Assembly (NCBI GenBank): GCA_903904605.1
Contig: CAIVDC010000023.1
Location: 1 to 56,964, forward strand
Direction: 5' to 3'
From: an uncultured Sterolibacterium sp.
GTDB lineage: Bacteria; Pseudomonadota; Gammaproteobacteria; Burkholderiales; Rhodocyclaceae
Length of the DNA stretch: 56,964 bases
Part shown: positions 1-7,206 of the stretch, in pieces
How positions within the stretch are numbered: the stretch's first letter is position 1
How the letters are laid out: the number at the start of each line of letters is the position of its first letter
Made by a program: the position numbers and the translations under genes
The notes under the pieces: generated by a model
Databases searched by the model: none
What the model saw: the letters and a program-made list of their open reading frames with translations, nothing else
What the model was told of the DNA's origin: nothing

Positions 1-104
1 ATCAACCGGATTTCTTCCAGTGTCCGCCTATCCATTGTTCGCCCGTCTCGCTTCATGTTCTCTTTGAACATCGCCGCACTCATAAGTTCACAATTTGTCG
101 ACAT
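1..104 (-). mobile_element. IS630-family transposase, N-terminal fragment cut by the window edge
   Basis: Reading leftward from an ATG at 104 there are 34 open codons that run off the window. The segment beginning at the internal Met (ATG at 56) reads MKRDGRTMDRRTLEEIRL. This closely resembles the start of IS630-family transposases, which open with a DGR-x-LD-x-x-TLEEIR stretch before their helix-turn-helix. The true start is probably the ATG at 56 or 71; the region between it and about 107 would then hold the IS end. The catalytic DDE part lies outside the window, so intactness cannot be judged. Family assignment is by eye from a short stretch. Confidence 0.6.
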
Positions 105-106
105 AT

Positions 107-418
107 TCACCGACTACTGAGTAAATATTGTAAACGTGGATTGATTGCCCCTTTATTGATCAACGCCAATCCCGTCAAGTTTGGCAGCAATAGGGAAATA
201 TGTTTTGAGATCAGATCGTCATGGCGATACTTGAAAAGCTCCTCGCAGGCAAGATTGCAATCGTGGATCAGCCCCTGCTTGTCCAAAGTCAAAGCCGCCG
301 TGTGCTTTTCAGAACCAACCACCGGAATGCCATTGTTATGCGATGTGGCTGGTTGAAAGTTGCTGTTCAATAGCATGATTTCATTTCCCGGTGAATGATC
401 AAAATGATTGAAAATCAT
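107..418 (-). CDS. Short PAS-domain protein, probably truncated by the adjacent IS element
   Basis: This 103-residue product has a PAS-like core at about residues 40-90 (a DKQGLIHDCN strand-turn, then a CEELFKY helix and an LLPNL segment). It ends at INPRLQYLLSSR, the point where PAS S-box proteins normally continue into the second half of the fold. The stop lies three bases from the putative IS630 transposase frame, so insertion of that element probably removed the 3' part. An alternative start at Met15 (376) has a GGGAAA-like ribosome site. The product may no longer fold as a sensor. There is an FNR-like site upstream at 486-499. Confidence 0.5.
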   Translation of the reverse strand: MIFNHFDHSPGNEIMLLNSNFQPATSHNNGIPVVGSEKHTAALTLDKQGLIHDCNLACEELFKYRHDDLISKHISLLLPNLTGLALINKGAINPRLQYLLSSR

Positions 419-485
419 GATGTCAGACTTTGGCAGAACTTAATATTTGACAAAAGTAATACATAGGCATATATGTAAAGGTATG

Positions 486-499
486 TTGAGCTACGTCAA
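486..499. promoter_or_regulatory. Degenerate FNR/DNR-like box
   Basis: TTGAGCTACGTCAA differs by one base from the TTGAC-N4-GTCAA form found before the hemerythrin operon. It lies 68 bp upstream of the leftward PAS gene. A TATTAC hexamer is centred 33 bp away toward that gene, so oxygen-controlled expression is possible but weakly supported. Confidence 0.3.
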
Positions 500-571
500 C
501 CGCGAGTGATAGATACTTCAGGAAAAGTCCCGGAATGGGTCGTCGCCCGGACGCTAGCAACCCATGCAGAG

Positions 572-589
572 GAGTCTGCCGGCAGACTC
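572..589. repeat. Perfect 18-bp palindrome
   Basis: GAGTCTGCCGGCAGACTC is fully self-complementary (9+9, no spacer). It stands alone in a gene-free region. It could be a regulator operator or a remnant of a mobile-element end. There is no U-tract, so it does not look like a terminator. Confidence 0.6.
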
Positions 590-945
590 GTCGTGTTTCT
601 TTGAGTGAGCGAAAGTCGCTTGGCCTCGGCCCCGAAGCCCAAGACTGACCTAACTGAGGCGACCGGGATCGCAGTATTTCCCTCTGCTCAGAGAGCCCGA
701 GGCGTCATCCATCGTCAATGACTATGTGCTGCTAACGGAATCCCGTGAATTCTTACACTTGTCGCTTTTTTCTTGGCCTTCCGGCAGCTATAACACCGTA
801 ATATATTGATTTAGCGGATAGATAAGTTTCAGGCTTAGGCTATGCTTAGTGAAGCCTCAAGGCAAGCATTGGGGCTGCGCGATGTTCAGTTTATTCAAGT
901 ATGGCCGTGGCAATTCGACAGATCGTCTGCAGGTCTGTCACGAAC

Positions 946-1581
946 ATGGGGTTGCAAGTGCTTAGAACCCTCGTTGTCGATGACCATGCCTTGGTCCGTG
1001 AACTGTTGATGCAGACGCTGCATCAACTTGGCGACGATGTCGAATGCATTGGTGCCCGAAATGCCGAAGAAGCGCTGAGCCTGCTCGAAGGTGGGGATTA
1101 CGACTTGATGCTGCTCGACCTGATGATGCCGGGCATCAAGGGCGCGGCGATTCTCGGTACGTTGCGCAAGCGTTTTCCGTCATTGCCTGTGGTGATCGTG
1201 TCGGCGCTGGATGATCCGGACACCGTGGTGCGGGCGATTCGTCATGGTGCAGCCGCCTTCATACCAAAATCGAGTTCGAGCGACGATCTGCTCGACGTGC
1301 TGCGCAGGGTACTGGCGGGCGTCGTTTGTCTGCCGTCGCAGATGCAAGCAGCCTACCCTAACGGTCGCTCGTTCGCCGATCGCTATGGCATTACCCCTGG
1401 ACAGATGCGAGTGCTGGCATTGTTGGCCAAGGGCAAGACCAATCAGGAGACCGCCGACCGACTCGGCATCTGCGAGGGCACGGTGAGAATCCACGTCTCC
1501 GCCATTTTCAAGGCCCTTAAAGTCACCAACCGCAGCCAGGCAATGCTTGTTGTGAACCGGCGCGAGCCAAGCTCGATGTAG
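946..1581 (+). CDS. NarL/FixJ-family response regulator
   Basis: This is a cytoplasmic DNA-binding response regulator of 211 residues. The receiver domain occupies about residues 5-120, with acidic pocket D12/D13, phospho-acceptor D58 in LLDLMMP and conserved K108. A LuxR-type helix-turn-helix occupies about 140-205, with the characteristic GKTNQETADRL and EGTVRIHVSAI segments. The open frame begins at 901, but ATG 946 places the receiver domain at the usual distance from the N-terminus. No SD is obvious for either start. No histidine kinase is adjacent, so it is an orphan regulator whose signal and targets cannot be read from the context. Confidence 0.85.
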   Translation: MGLQVLRTLVVDDHALVRELLMQTLHQLGDDVECIGARNAEEALSLLEGGDYDLMLLDLMMPGIKGAAILGTLRKRFPSLPVVIVSALDDPDTVVRAIRHGAAAFIPKSSSSDDLLDVLRRVLAGVVCLPSQMQAAYPNGRSFADRYGITPGQMRVLALLAKGKTNQETADRLGICEGTVRIHVSAIFKALKVTNRSQAMLVVNRREPSSM

Positions 1582-1593
1582 TCGGTTGGCGCG

Positions 1594-2364
1594 CTAGCCC
1601 ACCGTCAGAGGCTTGCCGCTGTCTTTGGGGCTAATTCTGAGCAGGAAGGGCACTGCCAGCTTTGCCCATTCCTGTGGCGAGGGATAGCTACCCGCCGCAT
1701 CGCCGAAGCTGGTGCGCAGCATGTCCGTATCGATGATGCCGGGGTTGAGAGGCACGGCGGCCATCCCCTTGGGCAACTCCTGCGCCAGCGCTCGAGTCAG
1801 GCCCTCGATTGCCCACTTTGTGGCGCAGTAGGAAGCGACCTCGGCGTTGGTCGATCGTCCCCAGCCGGAACTGAAATTCACGATCACGCCTTGTCCCGCC
1901 TTCACCATGGCCGGCACGAAATGGCGAATCACGTTGGCGACGCCCTTGATGTTGACGTCGATGACGGCGTCGAACTCTTGGGCAGGCACCTGCCACAATG
2001 GCGCATTCTGATTGACCAGAGCGGCGTTATTCACCAGAAGGTCTGGCGCTCCTTGTGCCTTGATCTCCTCGGTTGCCCAGGCGCGCACCTGGCCATCATC
2101 GGTCACGTCGACCACGTCCAATCGATGGGGAGCGCCGAGGCTTGAAGCAAGTTCAACAATTGCCTTCGGAGATCGGCCACAGCCGATGACGACATGCCCT
2201 AGCCGGACAAACTCCTCAGCCATGGCCAGCCCCAGGCCGCGGGTGACGCCAGTGATCACGACCCGGCGCTGACGACTGGTTGATGCCGCATTCTGGATCC
2301 TGTTGGTCACGGGGGGGCTCGAAGGCTTCGCAGTAGTCGAGATAGTGTACACAAATTTTGACAT
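1594..2364 (-). CDS. Short-chain dehydrogenase/reductase (SDR family)
   Basis: This is a 256-residue classical SDR: an NAD(P)-dependent oxidoreductase with a Rossmann fold. Visible motifs are the nucleotide-binding TGVTRGLG near residue 40, the NNA motif, the catalytic Ser in NFSSGWG, the YCATK (YxxxK) pair and a downstream NPG. Some 30 unrelated-looking residues precede the fold, so the true start may lie further in. The gene is the last of a leftward run after marR and an MFS exporter, about 70 bp downstream of the latter, and is probably co-transcribed. The substrate is unknown; the setting suggests a xenobiotic or aromatic compound handled with the nearby dehalogenase homologue (inference). 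Confidence 0.8.
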   Translation of the reverse strand: MSKFVYTISTTAKPSSPPVTNRIQNAASTSRQRRVVITGVTRGLGLAMAEEFVRLGHVVIGCGRSPKAIVELASSLGAPHRLDVVDVTDDGQVRAWATEEIKAQGAPDLLVNNAALVNQNAPLWQVPAQEFDAVIDVNIKGVANVIRHFVPAMVKAGQGVIVNFSSGWGRSTNAEVASYCATKWAIEGLTRALAQELPKGMAAVPLNPGIIDTDMLRTSFGDAAGSYPSPQEWAKLAVPFLLRISPKDSGKPLTVG

Positions 2365-2435
2365 CCGTCGCCGGGTGCACGCCTGCCGCCGCGTGTGCCC
2401 GAGGCTCTTGTGACCTGGAACCTGCGTCTATCGGC

Positions 2436-3746
2436 TTACCTGGTCTCCTGCTTGGCGACGCGGTGCTCGGGTTGACGTGAATCGGTCATGAGTGCGCCCT
2501 GGTCGAAGCTGAAGCGGGGGCGACCGGCAGCGATGCGCACGCGCAGGTGACGGTACTTGGCGAGGTAATGGATCCCGACAATCGTCGCGGCAAACCCCGA
2601 AGTGGCGCCGATGCCAAGCGCCCAGCGCGGGCCAAAGGTGTCCGCTACCCAGCCGACGATCGGCGCGCCGACGGGCGTGGCACCCGATGCTACGGCGAGG
2701 AAAATCGCCATCACGCGCCCACGCATCGCGGGTTCGGTCGATAGCTGCACCGTACTGTTCGCAGTGGTGGTGAAGGTTTGCGCAGCCACGCCGATGACGA
2801 CGAGAGCGAGGCCAAAGAGCCAGTAGTTGGGCATGGTCGCGGCCAGGGTGCAGCCGAGGCCGAAGATCGCGGCACTGGTGAACAGCAGCGTAATGCGCGG
2901 CTTCCGCCGCTTGGCAGCCAGCAGCGCACCGATGACCGAGCCGACCGCCATGATCGACGTCAATAACCCGTACTGGCCTGCTCCGGCATCAAAGACGGTG
3001 ACAGACATGGATGCAATGAAGATCGGGAAGTTCAGTCCGAAGGTGCTGATCAAAAAGACCATGAGAAGAACGGTTTTGATGTCGGGTCGTTTCCGGACAT
3101 AGCGAAAGCCTTCGGCGAGGCTTCCTTGGGTCCGGACAAATCGGCCGCTCCGATGAAGATCGCCGACGCGCATGACACCGAGCGAGCCCAGAACCGCTAC
3201 AAACGAGGCCGCATTGATCAGAAAAACCCATCCGGAGCCCACGATGGCGATGAGGACCCCGGCGACTGCAGGACCTATCATCCGCGCAATATTGAACGAG
3301 GTTGAATTCAGCGCCACAGCGTTCGACAGGTCGGACTCGCCGACCAGCTCCGAAACGAATGTCTGGCGCGCTGGTGCGTCGAACGCCGTGACGCAGCCCA
3401 GCAGAAACGCAAACGCATATACATGCCACAACTCGACGATCCCGATAACGGTAAGGAGACCCAGTCCGAGGGCCAGCGCGCCCAAAGCGGCCTGTGTGGC
3501 CATCAGAAGCTTTCGCCGGTCGAGATGATCGGCCACGAAGCCTGTCAAGGGCAACAGGAGAAGGTGGGGCCCATACTGGAGCGCCATGACAATACCGACG
3601 GCCGTCGCGTTCTTCTGGGTTAGCTCGGTGAGCACGAGCCAATCCTGGGCAGTGCGCTGCATCCATGTTCCGACGTTGGATACGATCGCGCCGCTGGCCC
3701 AGACCCGGTAGTTGAAGCTGTCCAGCGAGCGGAAAGTCCCGTTCAC
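2436..3746 (-). CDS. MFS_3 (EntS-like) family transporter
   Basis: This is a 436-residue inner-membrane protein with about 12 hydrophobic segments. The early GTWMQRTAQDWLVL stretch and the loop after helix 2-3, GFVADHLDRRKLL, are typical of the MFS_3 group, which includes the enterobactin exporter EntS and many drug-export-like proteins. The frame opens with GTG at 3746. The gene lies between marR (upstream, same strand) and an SDR gene, an arrangement typical of MarR-repressed export of phenolic or other toxic compounds. The transport direction and substrate are inferred, not shown. Confidence 0.8.
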   Translation of the reverse strand: MNGTFRSLDSFNYRVWASGAIVSNVGTWMQRTAQDWLVLTELTQKNATAVGIVMALQYGPHLLLLPLTGFVADHLDRRKLLMATQAALGALALGLGLLTVIGIVELWHVYAFAFLLGCVTAFDAPARQTFVSELVGESDLSNAVALNSTSFNIARMIGPAVAGVLIAIVGSGWVFLINAASFVAVLGSLGVMRVGDLHRSGRFVRTQGSLAEGFRYVRKRPDIKTVLLMVFLISTFGLNFPIFIASMSVTVFDAGAGQYGLLTSIMAVGSVIGALLAAKRRKPRITLLFTSAAIFGLGCTLAATMPNYWLFGLALVVIGVAAQTFTTTANSTVQLSTEPAMRGRVMAIFLAVASGATPVGAPIVGWVADTFGPRWALGIGATSGFAATIVGIHYLAKYRHLRVRIAAGRPRFSFDQGALMTDSRQPEHRVAKQETR

Positions 3747-3786
3747 CGGATCATTCGCGAGTGACTACTCCGCTCGGCGGGCAGGA

Positions 3787-3858
3787 TCATAAGCCGTCCT
3801 GAACGAGCAGGTCGATGACGACGGGAGCGGCTTTCGGATCGGGCGTGGTTATTGTCAT
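3787..3858 (-). CDS. 23-codon ORF between marR and the MFS gene (leader peptide or gene remnant)
   Basis: ATG at 3858 is preceded by GGAG at a suitable distance and opens a frame of 23 codons, MTITTPDPKAAPVVIDLLVQ followed by DGL and a stop. It lies in the 165-bp gap between marR and the MFS gene on the same strand. It may be a translated leader or the 5' remnant of a lost gene. I do not recognise a family. Confidence 0.3.
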   Translation of the reverse strand: MTITTPDPKAAPVVIDLLVQDGL

Positions 3859-3911
3859 GGTGACTCCGGCTGGCGATTTGAACTGCGTCGAGCGGAAAAG
3901 CGCGCTTACGG

Positions 3912-4364
3912 TCACGAGTCGACGAGGCGCTTGAGCAGCGCGACCCCGATCGCGATATCTTTTTGCTCTTTGGGTGTGAATCCTGTTCGAATGGCACGAA
4001 ACAACCAGTCCTCACGTGCCGCGCGCCCGGCCTTGAACGCTTTCCGGGCGGCCGCCGTGAGCGACAAAACGGTTTGTCTTCCGTCATTCGGGTCAGGCGT
4101 GCCACTCACGAGGCCGACCGCCTCGAGGAGGGAAACAGTGGCACCCATGGATTGCGGGCGGACACCCTCGGCCCGTGCAAGTGCCGTCACGGTCGCGGGC
4201 CCCTCGCGCTCCAAACGTGACAGAACCGACGCCTGGGACGGGGTGAAATCCCCTGCATTCGCCTCTTCGCGCAATCGTCTTCTCAACTTACCGATCAGCA
4301 CGCGCAGTTCCCCCGCCACAGCCAACGCGCGCGCAGCCTCGATATCTCCCTGTTGCTCGATCAT
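3912..4364 (-). CDS. MarR-family transcriptional regulator
   Basis: This 150-residue winged helix-turn-helix protein contains FTPSQASVLSRLEREGP, an ALARAEGVRPQSM recognition segment and a DPNDGRQ wing, the usual MarR layout. MarR dimers commonly repress neighbouring exporter or catabolic genes and release DNA on binding phenolic ligands. Here the gene is divergent from a reductive dehalogenase homologue (start 285 bp away) and upstream of an MFS transporter on its own strand, so it is the likely regulator of both. A palindrome overlaps the predicted marR -10 region, consistent with autoregulation. Confidence 0.88.
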   Translation of the reverse strand: MIEQQGDIEAARALAVAGELRVLIGKLRRRLREEANAGDFTPSQASVLSRLEREGPATVTALARAEGVRPQSMGATVSLLEAVGLVSGTPDPNDGRQTVLSLTAAARKAFKAGRAAREDWLFRAIRTGFTPKEQKDIAIGVALLKRLVDS

Positions 4365-4417
4365 GCCGTTTTCCTGCAGATGAGAAGCACAACTACGAAG
4401 GATAGCTTCCTATATTC

Positions 4418-4446
4418 AGGTTAACCAGACCGCGCGGGGATGTCAA
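4418..4446 (-). promoter_or_regulatory. Predicted marR promoter with an overlapping palindromic operator
   Basis: On the minus strand a consensus TTGACA (4446-4441) is followed after 17 bp by TAACCT (4423-4418), a weak -10. The perfect palindrome GGTTAACC (4419-4426) covers this -10, as expected of an autorepressor operator. It lies in the 284-bp marR/rdhA divergent region. No cobalamin riboswitch signature was seen there. Confidence 0.4.
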
Positions 4447-4648
4447 ATTGCAGTGCGCCACCGCTACGCGCAGCCGGTCCGAACTTGGCGATTTAACCGC
4501 AGGCAGTACCGGAAAGAAATGGTAGAGTTCGAATCCTCACTTGCAGTTCTCCGGGTTGATCCGGGGACGCCAGAAAGCGCATGAGTGATTTCGCACCGAG
4601 GATGAGCCTGCGAGGCAGCCCGGCTGAGAGGCAGCAGGCGGAGGAATC

Positions 4649-6856
4649 ATGTTGATCCTCCCAAGATCCAAGTCCCGGCCGTTTCATCTCGGCCCCTATC
4701 CGCTGGAGACACTGCCGCGCGACGCCGGGGTGGTGGAACGGGAGCGGCTGTCGCCGCCGGTATCGATCCCTTCTGGCGCACCTGGCCGGGACCTTCTTTC
4801 GCGCGCCGCGGATCGTTATCGGGAAATCCTTGCCCGCCTTGTTGAAGGCAAGGTGGCACACAGCCGCGCGCCGCTGCCCGAGGAACTGCAGCCGCGCGTG
4901 GCCGACATCAAGGGTGCCGCCTATTTCATGGATGCGAGCCAGGTCGGCATCTGTCGCCTGCCGGATGCCGCGTGGCTGCCCGATTCAGATAGAAGCGCGG
5001 AAGACGCTTCACATGTGTTCGCCGTCGTCATCCTGGTCCAGTACCCTCGGCTGCCTGAGCCCGCCAATATTGCGCTGAGCTGGACCCGGGATGCGGGTCG
5101 CGCAGTCGCCGAGATGCGCGCGGCGGAGATCATCGCTGCGCTGGCCGGGCATATCCGCTGCATGGGCTTCGCCGCGCGTGGCCACGTCGCCGGCCGCTGC
5201 GCGCTCGACCTTGACAAGCTGGCGGTGCTGTCCGGGCTTGCGGTGCGAACAGGGGACGGTATTGAAAACCCGTATCTCGGACGGCGTTTCGCGGTCGCGG
5301 CCCTTTCGACCGAATATGGGTTGATCCCGGATAGCCCGCTTCGAGCCGATGTCCTTGTGCCGGGAGCCATGGGAATGCGCTACTGGTGGGGCATCAACGG
5401 CGCGCAGTCCGGGCGCGAGCTCAGGCGCCAGGCCAGGCGCGCCTCGCACCAGAGCCGCTATCCGATGGAAAGCGTCAAGCGGGTGAAACGTCCGACTACA
5501 CTGATTCTCGATGCCGAAGCGCCGCGCGTGTCCAAGCGTGCGGCTTTCTTCCAGCGGGCACTGCATGGAGACCTCGGCGAAAAGGCGAAGCGGGAGCGCG
5601 CGCGATTCGCGTTCAAGACCCCGCTTTCGTACAGCCTGCTCCAGGCCATTCGCGCGCTGATTCCGTTTCAGGACGGCGAGGTCGGCGGCGCGGCTGCGGC
5701 CGGCTTCGCGGATCCCTCGGCCAATTCCCGCGCGATCAAGTCGCTTTCGTATTTCCTGGGGGCCGATCTGACGGGCATCTGCGAGATTCCCCGCGATGCG
5801 TGGTATTCGCACAAGGAAGATGGCACCGAAATCCAGCCCTATCACCGTTATGCCGTGGTGATGCTCATCGACCAAGGCTACGGTACGATGGAAGGGGCGA
5901 GCGGCGACGACTGGATCTCCGGCGCGCAATCCATGCGCGCTTACCTGCGCGGCGCGGAAATCGCCGGCGTCATGGCTGAGTTCCTACGTGGCAGCGGCTT
6001 TTCCGCGCGGCCGCAAACCAACGCCGACAGCGACGTGCTCCAGCTACCGCTGACACTCTGGGCCGGCTTGGGAGAACTGAGCCGTATCGGAGAACTGGTG
6101 CTCAATCCCTTCGTCGGGCCGAGATTCAAATCGGTAGTCCTGACCACGGATCTGCCCATGGCGGTCGATCAACCGATCGATTTCGGTCTGCAGACGTTCT
6201 GCGGCAACTGCCTGAAATGCGCGCGTGAATGCCCGTGCGACGCCATATCGTTCGGCGACAAGGTGATGTTCAACGGCTATGAAATCTGGAAGCCGGACGT
6301 GGAGCGATGCGCACGCTACCGGTTGACCAACCCGAAGGGCTCCGCGTGCGGCCGTTGCATGAAGACCTGCCCGATCAACAAGGTCGTGGATGCCGATGGC
6401 GGGCTGCTGACGCGCGCGGCAAGCTGGCTCGGCATCCATGCCTCATGGTTGAAGCCGGTGCTCGTTCCTCTTGCCACGTGGATCGACGACCGCGTCGGAA
6501 GCGGGATGCGCAATCCGGTAAAGAAGTGGTGGCTGGACCTCGAGTTCGTCGATGGTGTCGCGCTTACCCCAAAGGGCATCAACCGGCGCGACATCGATCT
6601 GGGCAGGAACGTAGATCCCGCGCACAAGACCATCGCCTATTATCATGCCAACATGATGCCCCCGCCGGACGAGCCCGGAGCGGTGGAGGTGGATCGGAAG
6701 GCGGCGTTGGCAGCAGCGGCCCTGATCGAGACACCGGAGTTTGCCCGCCGGCGCACTGCTTGCGGCGGCGCGGTGCCGATGCATTACGTGGCGACGGCTG
6801 CTCGGGACGGCTCGGGAATATCGGCCGCGCGCGCGGCCGCGAGCCCCTACCAATAG
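4649..6856 (+). CDS. Cytoplasmic (catabolic-type) reductive dehalogenase homologue, RdhA family
   Basis: This 735-residue protein has a strong GGAGGA ribosome site before ATG 4649. Residues about 85-240 and 360-510 look like two copies of the cobalamin-type domain, the first apparently vestigial. A double ferredoxin segment follows: C518, C521, C524 and C528, then C554 with C567, C570 and C574. There is no Tat signal or RR motif, unlike respiratory RdhA. Y432, K494 and R558 are spaced 62 and 64 residues apart, matching my recollection of the NpRdhA active-site Tyr426/Lys488/Arg552. A C-terminal reductase domain, as in BhbA, is absent, so electrons must come from another protein. QueG, a distant relative, is much shorter and does not fit. 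Halogenated phenols or benzoates are the inferred substrates. Confidence 0.72.
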   Translation: MLILPRSKSRPFHLGPYPLETLPRDAGVVERERLSPPVSIPSGAPGRDLLSRAADRYREILARLVEGKVAHSRAPLPEELQPRVADIKGAAYFMDASQVGICRLPDAAWLPDSDRSAEDASHVFAVVILVQYPRLPEPANIALSWTRDAGRAVAEMRAAEIIAALAGHIRCMGFAARGHVAGRCALDLDKLAVLSGLAVRTGDGIENPYLGRRFAVAALSTEYGLIPDSPLRADVLVPGAMGMRYWWGINGAQSGRELRRQARRASHQSRYPMESVKRVKRPTTLILDAEAPRVSKRAAFFQRALHGDLGEKAKRERARFAFKTPLSYSLLQAIRALIPFQDGEVGGAAAAGFADPSANSRAIKSLSYFLGADLTGICEIPRDAWYSHKEDGTEIQPYHRYAVVMLIDQGYGTMEGASGDDWISGAQSMRAYLRGAEIAGVMAEFLRGSGFSARPQTNADSDVLQLPLTLWAGLGELSRIGELVLNPFVGPRFKSVVLTTDLPMAVDQPIDFGLQTFCGNCLKCARECPCDAISFGDKVMFNGYEIWKPDVERCARYRLTNPKGSACGRCMKTCPINKVVDADGGLLTRAASWLGIHASWLKPVLVPLATWIDDRVGSGMRNPVKKWWLDLEFVDGVALTPKGINRRDIDLGRNVDPAHKTIAYYHANMMPPPDEPGAVEVDRKAALAAAALIETPEFARRRTACGGAVPMHYVATAARDGSGISAARAAASPYQ

Positions 6857-7206
6857 AAGCCGCAGGAGCCGGCGGCGGCAAATCCGATTGCCTGCGTTCG
6901 ACCGGCGGGTCATGGCCGCGCGTGTGCCTGGGCCGCGAGCTGATCGCACGTCAGCGCTTCACCCCGCATCTTCTCACGCCCATTCATCAGCTCTGGAGCG
7001 ATGCCTGGCTCTTGCGCAAGAATCAGTTGCGGCGCTAGTATCGAACTTCCTTCATCGCCATCTTGGGCATCCCGTGGGCCAGGGCCTGGAGCATCCTTTC
7101 CCTTTTTGCAACATCCTTCGCGATGCAGCGACAGGAATGCAGTTTTTTTCCATGGCGTCCCTTGTTTTCGTTGCCGGCGCCATCCCGATTCCGCAGCCCG
7201 TCGCCC
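6857..7206. other. Intergenic stretch after the dehalogenase gene
   Basis: This is about 350 bp between rdhA and mlaE. Frames reading through it look like shadows of neighbouring frames. A short leftward frame ending near 7036 has a protein-like tail but no convincing start. No terminator hairpin with a T-tract was seen. Confidence 0.4.

Larger units (their letters stand above)
419..945. other. Intergenic stretch between the PAS gene and the response regulator
   Basis: This is about 530 bp with no convincing coding frame. The first 70 bp are markedly AT-rich compared with the rest of the window. It holds an FNR-like half-symmetric site (486-499) and a perfect 18-bp palindrome (572-589). The remainder shows nothing I can assign. 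Confidence 0.5.

Noticed and set aside
447..475. Rightward TTGACA-N17-TATATG promoter-like pair
   Set aside because: It lies in an AT-rich patch about 470 bp before the next gene, so chance occurrence is likely.
4521..4541. tRNA T-arm-like sequence containing TTCGAAT
   Set aside because: The flanking bases do not form a 5-bp T-stem, and no acceptor, anticodon or D arm could be assembled around it.
4447..4648. Possible cobalamin riboswitch before the dehalogenase gene
   Set aside because: No B12-box-like conserved core could be found by eye. The repeated GAGGCAGC segments do not form the expected structure.
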